Shown one piece after another: positions 54,780 to 62,712 of a DNA stretch of 64,000 nt. The stretch lies in assembly GCF_000012865.1 (NCBI RefSeq), contig NC_007503.1, positions 1,772,001-1,836,000 on the forward strand. The letters are read 5' to 3'. The DNA is from Carboxydothermus hydrogenoformans Z-2901 (GTDB lineage: Bacteria > Bacillota > Z-2901 > Carboxydothermales > Carboxydothermaceae). The notes under the pieces were generated by a model that did no database searches, had not been told where the DNA came from, and was given only the letters and a program-made list of their open reading frames with translations. The translations under genes and the position numbers were made by a program. The stretch's first letter is position 1, and each line of letters opens with the position of its first letter.

Positions 54780-55277
54780 TTAAGGTGTTTCCACGCTTCT
54801 GGGCTTTATTTGAGAAATTTGGCGGTCTTTAGTATTTAGGTCTTTTTCACCCACCTCGTCTAAATAACTTAATAACAACGCTTTAAATTCCCTTTTGAAT
54901 TTTTCGTATTCCTGGTTTAATCTTTCGTATTCTTCCATAATTTTTTGCACTTCTAACTTAGCTTGACTTATCATTTCTCCTTTTTGATTTTGCGCCGTTT
55001 TAAGAATAATTTCCGCTTCTTTTTTAGCGTTTTCGATTATTTCTCCTGCAGTTTTTTCCGCCACAATTAAAGCTTGATTTATTCTGTCTTCTAAAAGCTT
55101 AAAGTTTGCTAATTGCTGTTCTTTAGCCTCAAGTAACTCTTTTAACCGTTGATTCTCGGCAAGAAGTTTTTCTAAATCCTGGGCTACCATTTCTAAAATA
55201 TTATCCACTGCTTCCGGCTCGTACCCCCGAAAAACCCTTTTAAATTCTTTTGCCCTGATCTCCACCGGCAGCTGCAT
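54780..55277 (-). CDS. divIVA: DivIVA-domain protein
   Basis: 165 residues. N-terminal membrane-curvature domain (LPVEIRAKEFKRVFRGYEPE, about 3-22) followed by long coiled coil to about residue 145. Last gene of the ylm division cluster, as in other Firmicutes. Acts at poles and division sites. The N-terminal domain is standard; the C-terminal half is poorly conserved. Confidence 0.92.
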   Translation of the reverse strand: MQLPVEIRAKEFKRVFRGYEPEAVDNILEMVAQDLEKLLAENQRLKELLEAKEQQLANFKLLEDRINQALIVAEKTAGEIIENAKKEAEIILKTAQNQKGEMISQAKLEVQKIMEEYERLNQEYEKFKREFKALLLSYLDEVGEKDLNTKDRQISQIKPRSVETP

Positions 55278-55295
55278 TTATAACCCTCCCAAAAT

Positions 55296-56036
55296 TTAAA
55301 GGTATCGTCTTAATATTACCTTATTGCGCCCGCTTTTACTAACTCCTGCAATTTCAAGAACTTCCACCCTGCCCCGTCCTCTTAAAGAGATTACATCGCC
55401 CGGAGCAACCTCATACGAAGGTTTAACCTGCAATTTCCAGTTAACCCTTACTTTTTGTCCTTCGATTTCCTTCACCATCTGGCTTCGGGAAATTCCAAAT
55501 CCGCTGGCTCCTACACTATCAAGTCTTAAGGATTTCACAAAAGCGACAACTTCCCGGGTTTTGGCTTCGGGTAACAAAAGCTCTTCCCGAACGATTTCCT
55601 TAACAGTAACACCTACCCGGTGGACTTTGTCTAACTGTTGAATTAAATATGGTACCAAATCCCGGTCTACCACCACCTGGCAACCATTGGGAATAAGAAT
55701 TAAATCACCAACCTTCTCCCTTTTTATCCCCGTGCCCAGGATCGCTCCCAAAAAATCCCGGTGAGTTACCGCTTGAAATTTAAAGTTCCCCGTTATTTCT
55801 ATAAATCCAAGATTAAGCTCTACATCTTCAGGAAAAACATAGATGGGGTAAAAGGCAAAACGCACTTTTTCCGCATTGGGATAACCGCCATCTACTTTAT
55901 AATTTACTTCAGGATAGTTTCTTAATAAGTCCCTGGTAAGAGAAGCTGCAGCCGGATCAAGAAAGTCGGTCAATACAATCTGCCCTTTGGCAGCTCGGGA
56001 AAGCAGGTCCTCAATTTCGGCTTGATTAAAATCCAT
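55296..56036 (-). CDS. ylmH: YlmH-like S4-domain RNA-binding protein
   Basis: 246 residues: N-terminal domain (TDFLDPAAASLTRDLL), the YlmH central domain with HRDFLGAILGTGIKREKVGD (about 92-111), and a C-terminal S4 domain (ASGFGISRSQMVKEIEGQKV, about 178-197). YlmH is associated with stalled 50S subunits and peptidyl-tRNA in ribosome quality control. Conserved ylmG-ylmH-divIVA order. Confidence 0.92.
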   Translation of the reverse strand: MDFNQAEIEDLLSRAAKGQIVLTDFLDPAAASLTRDLLRNYPEVNYKVDGGYPNAEKVRFAFYPIYVFPEDVELNLGFIEITGNFKFQAVTHRDFLGAILGTGIKREKVGDLILIPNGCQVVVDRDLVPYLIQQLDKVHRVGVTVKEIVREELLLPEAKTREVVAFVKSLRLDSVGASGFGISRSQMVKEIEGQKVRVNWKLQVKPSYEVAPGDVISLRGRGRVEVLEIAGVSKSGRNKVILRRYL

Positions 56037-56040
56037 GCTA

Positions 56041-56304
56041 TCACCCCAGCATTAACAGTAACTGTAAAACTGCCATTCTCATTACTTCAAGAACAAAAAA
56101 CGCCACAATTGGAGAAAAATCAATCATACCTACCGGTGGAATAAGCCGCCGAAAAAGATTTAAATAAGGGTCGGTTAGCGAGGTAATAAAATTAACCACT
56201 GGATGATAGGTATTAACCGGAATCCAGGTAAGTAAAACGCGGATAATAATAAGCCAGCCATAAATATTAAAGGCTAAGTTAACAAAATCCGTTAAAAAAT
56301 TCAT
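56041..56304 (-). CDS. YggT/YlmG-family membrane protein
   Basis: 87 residues with two transmembrane segments (about 6-28 and 63-85) around the conserved RVLLTWIP ... DPYLNLFRRLIPPVGMIDFS segment (about 22-65). YggT proteins are linked to cell or organelle division and osmotic tolerance, mechanism unclear. Spaced four bases from ylmH. Confidence 0.9.
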   Translation of the reverse strand: MNFLTDFVNLAFNIYGWLIIIRVLLTWIPVNTYHPVVNFITSLTDPYLNLFRRLIPPVGMIDFSPIVAFFVLEVMRMAVLQLLLMLG

Positions 56305-56317
56305 GTTCCACCTCTAT

Positions 56318-57097
56318 TTAAGTAAGATTTTTGGCCCGTTCGTAAGCACTTTCTAAGCAGTCAGCAAACATGCCTCGAATCCCCTGTTTTTCCAATTGGT
56401 ATAAACCCGCCGCCGTGGTCCCACCGGGGGTTACTACCGCATCCCGGAGAATTCCCGGATGTTCCTGAGTTTCTTTGAGCATTGCTCCTGCCCCTATCAA
56501 AGTCTGGACAACCGCGCTCCTTGCCACATCCCGTGGAAGACCCAAGCGGACCGCTCCATCAATTAATGCTTCCGCTACTAAATAAATATAAGCAGGTCCA
56601 CTTCCCGCTAAGGCTGTAATCTGATCAAAATATTTCTCTTCGAGAAACACCACTTCTCCTAAAGAATCAAAAATTTCCGCTAATAAAGCATTTGCTTTGG
56701 ATGGCGTAATCGCTATAAAACCCTGGCCAATTAAAGCCGGAGTATTGGGCATTACCCTTACCACCTCACATTCGCCAGGAACCCCCCACTCGGCTATTTT
56801 TTTCAAGGAAACCCCGGCCGCCACTGAAACTAAAATTTTACCGGAAAGCCCCGGAGAGATTTCTTTTATCACACTTTCTACCAGGTACGGCTTTACCGCA
56901 ACAATGACCACATCAGCTTTTTTAACCAGTAGTTCATTGGTAACCGGCTCTGCCTGCTCTAAAAAAGGTTTTAAACACTCCTGATTTTTATCGGACAGGT
57001 AAAGTTTTTTTATCGGAGAAGGTTGTTGTTTTAATAAGCCCCGGGCAATTGCCCCGCCCATTTGGCCAACACCAATTATTCCTACAGCTGGTTTCAT
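56318..57097 (-). CDS. proC: Pyrroline-5-carboxylate reductase
   Basis: 259 residues, final step of proline synthesis. Dinucleotide fold VGIIGVGQMGGAIARGLLK at the N-terminus, VIVAVKPYLVESVI, and the C-terminal signature DAVVTPGGTTAAGLYQLEKQ (about 222-241) with GSGPAYIYLVAEAL. proC is inserted between sepF and yggT in this lineage, as in several other Firmicutes. Confidence 0.95.
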   Translation of the reverse strand: MKPAVGIIGVGQMGGAIARGLLKQQPSPIKKLYLSDKNQECLKPFLEQAEPVTNELLVKKADVVIVAVKPYLVESVIKEISPGLSGKILVSVAAGVSLKKIAEWGVPGECEVVRVMPNTPALIGQGFIAITPSKANALLAEIFDSLGEVVFLEEKYFDQITALAGSGPAYIYLVAEALIDGAVRLGLPRDVARSAVVQTLIGAGAMLKETQEHPGILRDAVVTPGGTTAAGLYQLEKQGIRGMFADCLESAYERAKNLT

Positions 57098-57112
57098 AGT
57101 TACTCCTCCACT

Positions 57113-57526
57113 TTATTTAAAAGGGTTAAAAAAGGTTTTATCCCGAAACTCCCGCATTTCCCCCTCGATTAAAACATTTTGGGGAGCAAATAAATAAATC
57201 TGGGGGTTAATTTTGTGCAAATGCCCACCCAAAGCATAGGTAGTGCCCATTAGGAAATCAATAATTCTGCGGCCCAATTCCCCATCAATTCGCTCTAAAT
57301 TCACCACCACCGGACTTCCGGATTTTAAACTGTCCGCAATACCTTGCACTTCATCAAAACTCCTGGGTTCAAAAACCATCATCTTGAGCATGCTCATTCC
57401 CGGCAAAGCAACTAAATTAGCTTTCCCTCTTACTTTTTTCGCCGGTTCTTTTTCTACGTACTCTTCTTCTTCCTCTTCACTAAATCCCATAAAATTTAAG
57501 ACTTTATCCAAAAAACCTCCTGACAT
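57113..57526 (-). CDS. sepF: Cell division protein SepF
   Basis: 137 residues. N-terminal amphipathic membrane-binding helix (GFLDKVLNFMGF), acidic linker (EEEEEYVEKEP), and the SepF core: MVFEPRSFDEVQGIADSLKS, VVNLERIDGELGRRIIDFLM and GTTYALGGHLHKINPQIYLF. SepF bundles FtsZ and tethers it to the membrane. Confidence 0.96.
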   Translation of the reverse strand: MSGGFLDKVLNFMGFSEEEEEEYVEKEPAKKVRGKANLVALPGMSMLKMMVFEPRSFDEVQGIADSLKSGSPVVVNLERIDGELGRRIIDFLMGTTYALGGHLHKINPQIYLFAPQNVLIEGEMREFRDKTFFNPFK

Positions 57527-57540
57527 AAATACCCTCCCCT

Positions 57541-58215
57541 TTAATACTTTCTCTCCCCAAAAAGCAAGGTACCCAGGCGAATAATATTGGCACCTTCCTC
57601 CACCGCCACTTTATAGTCGTTAGACATGCCCATAGAAAGGTACTGGAATTTATCGTTTTCCGGGTCTTTAGCCTTAAGCTTCAAAAAAAGCTCCCGCATA
57701 GCCCGGAAAACCGGTCGCACTTCTTCGGGATTTTCCACGTACGGTGCTACGGTCATTAAACCAGATACCTCAAGATTCTTAAAGTTTTCCCGAACTTCAA
57801 AGTAAAAATCCTCTACTTCTTCCGGCATTAAGCCAAATTTTGTCTCCTCCTTTGCCATGTTAACTTCTAAAAGAACCGGAACGTTAATCCCCAATCTATA
57901 AGCACGCTTATTTATTTCCTCTGCTAAATTGTAGCGATCCAATGAATGAATAAGTACAACTTTTCCTAAAATTTTATTAATTTTGTTGGTTTGCAGGTGA
58001 CCGATAAAATGCCACTCTAAGTTGGGAAGCTTCTCATACTTTTCCAAAAACTCCTGAACTTTGTTCTCACCAAAAGCCTCTACACCCGCTTTACTTGCCT
58101 CTTTAATCCTTTCCACATCCACCGTTTTGGTAACTCCTAATATTTTTACCTTACTTCCTGGGCGTATTTTCGCAATCTCCCGCTTAACTTCCTGAAGCTT
58201 TTGGGATATTTCCAT
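57541..58215 (-). CDS. yggS: YggS-family PLP homeostasis protein
   Basis: 224 residues of the alanine-racemase N-terminal barrel. The PLP lysine lies in KILGVTKTV (about 24-32); GENKVQEFLEK, WHFIGHLQTNKI and MGMSNDYKVAVEEGANIIRL follow. Binds and balances cellular PLP without catalysing a known reaction. Equivalent to B. subtilis ylmE upstream of sepF. Confidence 0.95.
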   Translation of the reverse strand: MEISQKLQEVKREIAKIRPGSKVKILGVTKTVDVERIKEASKAGVEAFGENKVQEFLEKYEKLPNLEWHFIGHLQTNKINKILGKVVLIHSLDRYNLAEEINKRAYRLGINVPVLLEVNMAKEETKFGLMPEEVEDFYFEVRENFKNLEVSGLMTVAPYVENPEEVRPVFRAMRELFLKLKAKDPENDKFQYLSMGMSNDYKVAVEEGANIIRLGTLLFGERKY

Positions 58216-58238
58216 AATTGATCCTCCACCCTGAAATA

Positions 58239-59180
58239 TTAATGAAACTTGTCCCCGGGTTGGACAAGAAAGGGACGGATTAAATACTTCTTCCCTATTA
58301 ATTCGTCCTTGGACTCCTTTTCTCCTTCTACCAAAACATTATTTTCCCTGCTAAGTACTACTTTTACGGGAGTTAAAACGACTTCTTCATTCTTAAGCGT
58401 ATAAATATAAGTTTTTCCGGCAATTTGTTTCACCGCCGAAACCGGAACCCAAAAACCGCTATACTCTTTGGTTTTAATAAATACCGAAACCTTTCTCTGA
58501 TTTAACAGCTCATCAGGGTAAAAATTAATGGAAAATAACGCAACTTCGCCATTTTTCCGGAGAAAATTAGCCTTTAACTCATACTTTTCATTAATATTCA
58601 GGCGGTACTCTCGCCCTTCTACTAAGTTATCGCGTAAAGATAACTTAGGTATCACCAAGAGAATCGGATTTAAATTATCGATAATTTTTCCTAAAGGCTG
58701 CCCTTCCACAGCATCTCCTTCGACTTTCCTGGGTTGGTAGAGTTCCAGAATTTTACTGGGGTTTAAAGTTTCAATATTATCGGGGCCAATAAACTCCAAA
58801 CCATCGGTATTGGGAACAAATATTCCGTTTACCTTTGCTTTAACCGGAATAATTTTTTGACTGGCATTATCCTTTATTTTGACAATTGTATCTCCTTTTC
58901 TAACCTTTTTCCAGGCAAGAAGAAGTTCAACCTTTCCGTTAGCTTCGGCATAAACGGGAACTTCATTTTTAAAAAGAAACCCTTCGGTTCTAACCCCATC
59001 TTCAAAAACTTTCCACTCCAAATAACCAACCGGGTTAAAGTTTTGTACTAAAAGAGTTTTTCCAAAATTTAAAAGAATAAACGCAACAAAACTGCCCATT
59101 AAAAAGTAAATAAGAACCTTTTTGTTTCTTTTCTTTTTTTTCCTTTTTTTCTTTAGAAAAACAACTTTCGCGTTATTCAT
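58239..59180 (-). CDS. HlyD-like membrane-anchored protein
   Basis: 313 residues. A strongly basic N-terminus (KKKRKKKKRNKK) precedes one transmembrane helix (about 24-41), then an extracytoplasmic region with barrel-sandwich pieces (VYAEANGKVELLLAWKKVRK, about 77-96) and a C-terminal RNC-like segment (WVPVSAVKQIAGKTYIYTL). It resembles periplasmic adaptors of the HlyD family, but no transporter gene adjoins. Similar genes occur next to yggS/sepF in related anaerobes; function unknown. Confidence 0.7.
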   Translation of the reverse strand: MNNAKVVFLKKKRKKKKRNKKVLIYFLMGSFVAFILLNFGKTLLVQNFNPVGYLEWKVFEDGVRTEGFLFKNEVPVYAEANGKVELLLAWKKVRKGDTIVKIKDNASQKIIPVKAKVNGIFVPNTDGLEFIGPDNIETLNPSKILELYQPRKVEGDAVEGQPLGKIIDNLNPILLVIPKLSLRDNLVEGREYRLNINEKYELKANFLRKNGEVALFSINFYPDELLNQRKVSVFIKTKEYSGFWVPVSAVKQIAGKTYIYTLKNEEVVLTPVKVVLSRENNVLVEGEKESKDELIGKKYLIRPFLVQPGDKFH

Positions 59181-59193
59181 TTAATTCGCCCCA

Positions 59194-59853
59194 TTACAGG
59201 TTTAAATCGAACCTTTCTCCGGTAACCAGGTAAATAACCGCCTCACCAATATTGGTAGCATAGTCGGCAATCCGTTCCAAAAAACGGGCAACAAATAACA
59301 GTGAAGTAGCCTGAGCAATGGTTTTGGGGTCCTCCATCATATAAGTCAGCAACTCCCTGAAAACCTGCGAGTAAAGATGATCAACTTCATCATCTAACGA
59401 ACACATATATTTTGCTTTATCCACATCGGAACGGACATAAGCATCCAACCCTTCCTTTACCATTTGCTGGGATATTTTGGCCATTCGCGGAATATCAACT
59501 AAAGGTTTAATAAGCGGCTGTCCTGCTATCCTCTTAGTTACTCGAGCTATATCCACCGCGTGGTCGCCCATTCTTTCCAGGTTCGTTATGATTTTTATCC
59601 CGGTAATTATCCGCCTTAAATCCCGGGCTATTGGTTGTTGCGTGGCTATTAAGGTGACCAAACGATCTTCAATTTCCGTTTCTAAATAGTTAATATCCCG
59701 GTCCCCGTTAATTACCCTTTGAGCTAAATCCACATCTTGTTTGGCCAGAGATTCAACCGCATCATAAATTGCCCTTTCCACCATGCTACCCATCCGTAAT
59801 ATTTCGTTTTCCAATTCATTTAACGCTTTATCAAAATTTTGCCGAGCTGTCAT
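59194..59853 (-). CDS. phoU: Phosphate-signalling protein PhoU
   Basis: 219 residues, two PhoU helical repeats (about 10-100 and 115-205), each with E-x-x-x-D patterns (LERMGDHAVDIARVTKRI; LERIADYATNIGEAVIYLVT) that bind metal clusters. PhoU restrains the PhoR kinase in concert with the Pst transporter. No pst genes adjoin here. Third gene of phoP-phoR-phoU. Confidence 0.95.
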   Translation of the reverse strand: MTARQNFDKALNELENEILRMGSMVERAIYDAVESLAKQDVDLAQRVINGDRDINYLETEIEDRLVTLIATQQPIARDLRRIITGIKIITNLERMGDHAVDIARVTKRIAGQPLIKPLVDIPRMAKISQQMVKEGLDAYVRSDVDKAKYMCSLDDEVDHLYSQVFRELLTYMMEDPKTIAQATSLLFVARFLERIADYATNIGEAVIYLVTGERFDLNL

Positions 59854-59856
59854 TAG

Positions 59857-61212
59857 CTATTCCTCCTTTTGTACCGTTTGAGCAATAGGTATGGTAAAAC
59901 CAAAAGCGCTTCCCTCTCCCACCTTGCTCTTGACCCAAACTTTTCCGTTGTGCAGTTCAATTATGTGTTTAACGATAGCAAGTCCAAGTCCAGTACCTCC
60001 CAATTCCCGGGAACGGGCCTTGTCAACCCGGTAAAAACGCTCAAAAATCCGTTTTTGACTTTCTTCGGGAATACCAATTCCCGTATCCTTTACCACAACC
60101 TCTACCCACGACCCCTTGACGGCAGCTGTAACTTCTATCTTTCCTCCGGCAGGGGTGTATTTTATTGCATTATCAATAAGGTTAATTAAAACCTGGCTGA
60201 TCATATCGCCATCGGCCAATACTAAGGGTAAATTTTCCGGAAGGGAAATGATAAAGCTTAATTCTTTTTCTTCCAATCGACTTTTAAACAAAAGCTTCAT
60301 TTTTTGGATTAATTCCTGAAGCATTAGCGGTTTCGGAGCAAAATCCACCTTTTTGGCTTCAATCTTGGAAAGGCTTAACAAATCATCAATTAACCGGGTC
60401 AACCTTTCGGTTTCACTGTTCATTATCTGAAGAAAATGTTTGGCAATGGTTTTATCTTCCAACGCTCCATCCAATAAAGTTTCCAAAAAACCCTTAATGG
60501 AGGTTAGCGGCGTTCTTAATTCGTGGGAAACATTGGCAATAAATTCACTCCGCATTTTCTCTAACTTTCGTTCTTCAGTAATATCATCAAAAACTGCCAC
60601 AAGACCAACCTTTTGGTCGTGTTCATCTTTTAACGGTGTTACGTGAATTAAGATGGTCTTGGAATTTGGCAGTAAAAATTCTATTTCCCGGGTCATTTCT
60701 TTTAAATTGGCCAGAGCTTCCTTTAAAAATTTTTCCAATTCGTAGTTTCTGATTACTTCCAAGAGAGGCTTGGGCTCCCCGGTAAAGTTTAACTTCCCGA
60801 AGAGATTTTCCAAACCTTTATTTACTAAAATAACTCTCCCGTCCCGGTCCAATACCATAACCCCGGCTTTAATTCCGGCTAAAATTGCCGTAAGTCTTTT
60901 TTCTCCTTCGTTAATAGCTCTTTTGCAGTTTTCCAGCTGTTCAATCAAGTGGTTTACATTATCAACAATTTTCCCCAGTTCCTTATCATTATAATAGCTT
61001 ACCTTGGAATACTGGCCCTGCCGCCATTTTGAGGTAAATTCTTCTAATAACTTAAATTTGTTATTAACTTCTTTAATAAATGCTCCAAAAATTATATACC
61101 CCAGTGCAGCAAGAAAAATCCCTTCCAAAATTGAAAGCAATTTTCCTTCAACCAGAAAAAGGACTATTAAATTAACAAGAAACAGCAGTAACAGGCCAAT
61201 TTCCATTCTCAT
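59857..61212 (-). CDS. phoR: PhoR-like sensor histidine kinase
   Basis: 451 residues. Two N-terminal transmembrane helices (about 4-20 and 28-45), a short linker, a PAS domain (about 105-205), HisKA with FIANVSHELRTPLTSIKGFL (His about 230) and an HATPase domain (NLIDNAIKYTPAGGKIEVTA, KDTGIGIPEE, GGTGLGLAIVKHI). The extracellular sensory domain is nearly absent, as in many PhoR proteins that take input through PhoU/Pst. ATGA overlap with phoP. Confidence 0.9.
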   Translation of the reverse strand: MRMEIGLLLLFLVNLIVLFLVEGKLLSILEGIFLAALGYIIFGAFIKEVNNKFKLLEEFTSKWRQGQYSKVSYYNDKELGKIVDNVNHLIEQLENCKRAINEGEKRLTAILAGIKAGVMVLDRDGRVILVNKGLENLFGKLNFTGEPKPLLEVIRNYELEKFLKEALANLKEMTREIEFLLPNSKTILIHVTPLKDEHDQKVGLVAVFDDITEERKLEKMRSEFIANVSHELRTPLTSIKGFLETLLDGALEDKTIAKHFLQIMNSETERLTRLIDDLLSLSKIEAKKVDFAPKPLMLQELIQKMKLLFKSRLEEKELSFIISLPENLPLVLADGDMISQVLINLIDNAIKYTPAGGKIEVTAAVKGSWVEVVVKDTGIGIPEESQKRIFERFYRVDKARSRELGGTGLGLAIVKHIIELHNGKVWVKSKVGEGSAFGFTIPIAQTVQKEE

Positions 61213-61904
61213 TTCTTTTCCTCACCGAACCGGTAACCCACTCCCCGAACGGTTTCGATGTAAACCGGATCTGCCGGATTATCTTCTATCTTTTGTCGTA
61301 TATGACGAATATGAACATCCACCGTCCGGGTATCTCCCAAAAACTCGTAACCCCATATTTTCTCTAAAAGATATTCCCGGGTAAATACTTTACCGGGATT
61401 ACTGGCTAAAAGCTTTAAAAGCTCAAACTCTTTGGGAGTAAAATCCATTTTTTTGCCCTTAACGTAAACCGCAAATTTTTCCTGATCTATGACAATATCT
61501 TTAATTTTGATAATTCCCTCTTTCTTCCCCTCTCTTCCTTCCAAACGTCTGAGTCTTGCTTTAACCCTGGCTACCAGTTCCCGGGGAGAAAAGGGCTTCA
61601 CCATATAATCATCGGCCCCTAACTCTAAGCCCAGGATTTTATCCACTTCCTCCCCGCGGGCGCTTAACATGATGATTGGTATTTCCGCTGTTTTTTCATT
61701 GTTCCTGATATTTTTACATACTTCCAAACCACTCATTCCGGGAAGCATAATATCAAGGATAACTAAATCCGGAAGCTCTTTTTTTACAATCTCAAGGGCT
61801 CTTATACCATCATAAGCTTCCAAAACTTTATAACCTTCCCGCTCCAGGTTGAACTTTATTAGCTCCACAATTGGAGCTTCATCATCCACCACTAAAATTT
61901 TCAT
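61209..61904 (-). CDS. phoP: PhoP-like response regulator (OmpR family)
   Basis: 231 residues. Receiver domain with VDDEAP, phospho-acceptor D51 in LVILDIMLPGMSG, and KPFSPREL; winged-helix DNA-binding domain from about residue 130 (FTPKEFELLKLLASNPGKVF, RTVDVHIRHIRQKIE, YIETVRGVGYRF). With phoR and phoU it forms the phosphate-starvation system. GGGAGGT precedes the ATG, inside the end of pgeF. Confidence 0.93.
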   Translation of the reverse strand: MKILVVDDEAPIVELIKFNLEREGYKVLEAYDGIRALEIVKKELPDLVILDIMLPGMSGLEVCKNIRNNEKTAEIPIIMLSARGEEVDKILGLELGADDYMVKPFSPRELVARVKARLRRLEGREGKKEGIIKIKDIVIDQEKFAVYVKGKKMDFTPKEFELLKLLASNPGKVFTREYLLEKIWGYEFLGDTRTVDVHIRHIRQKIEDNPADPVYIETVRGVGYRFGEEKK

Positions 61905-62712
61905 AACCTACCTCCCTTTTTATAATCCCGGCAGCCATACGCCCGGTTACACCCGCATCCCTGCGGTAAGAAAAAAATAAGTCAGGATTACAGGACGTGC
62001 AAAGATTTAAAATCTCAATGTTTTGCTGCTGAATACCAGCTTTAATTAATATTTCGGAATTTATCTCCCAGAGATTTAAAAAGTATTTCCCCTCTTTTTT
62101 TATCACTCCCTTGGGATAGCCCCGGTCAAGAAAACTCTGGGCAACCTCATCGCCCACTTCATAACAGCACGGTCCAATTGCCGGCCCGATACCGCAAATA
62201 ATATTTTCCGGTTTTGCCCCTAAGGAAGTTAAAGTATAAACCATTTTTGCCCCAATTTCCGTTAACGTACCCCGCCACCCGGCATGGGCTACCCCTAAAA
62301 GAAAAGGATCAGGCGAAAAAAAGTACAACGGCACGCAGTCGGCATAAAACGTTAAAAGTCCAAGGTTTTTTTCCCTGGTAATTAAGCCGTCGGTCTTTTT
62401 TACCGCCGAATCCAGTTGTTCCATACCCCGTCCGCCATCAGCATGGTCTACAAGGGCAATATTTGTACCATGTACCTGCTCCGCTGCTACAAAATTTTTT
62501 AAATCTAAATCCCAAACTGCGGCTAAAAGTTCGCGGTTTTTTATTACAGCCTTTTGTTCATCACCCACGTGGAGGGCTAAATTAAAACTTTGATAAGGTC
62601 CTGAACTTTGCCCCCCAGAGCGCGTGGTGAAAAAAGCATCAATACCAAAATCCTGGAATTTTTTAAAGAAAAAAAGCTTTAAGCCTTTTCTTTCTTTTAA
62701 TAAAAACTCCAT
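61882..62712 (-). CDS. pgeF: PgeF/YfiH-type multicopper-oxidase-like protein (LACC1 homologue)
   Basis: 276 residues. Metal/catalytic motifs: VHGTNIALVD (His about 82), FYADCVPLYFFSP (Cys about 127) and GVAHAGWRGTL (His about 144), with GPAIGPCCYEVG. Members edit peptidoglycan precursors (PgeF) or act as purine nucleoside phosphorylases (YfiH/LACC1). Equivalent to B. subtilis ylmD, but here the pho genes lie between it and yggS. Its ATG overlaps the TGA of the upstream nuclease gene. Confidence 0.9.
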   Translation of the reverse strand: MEFLLKERKGLKLFFFKKFQDFGIDAFFTTRSGGQSSGPYQSFNLALHVGDEQKAVIKNRELLAAVWDLDLKNFVAAEQVHGTNIALVDHADGGRGMEQLDSAVKKTDGLITREKNLGLLTFYADCVPLYFFSPDPFLLGVAHAGWRGTLTEIGAKMVYTLTSLGAKPENIICGIGPAIGPCCYEVGDEVAQSFLDRGYPKGVIKKEGKYFLNLWEINSEILIKAGIQQQNIEILNLCTSCNPDLFFSYRRDAGVTGRMAAGIIKREVGYENFSGG

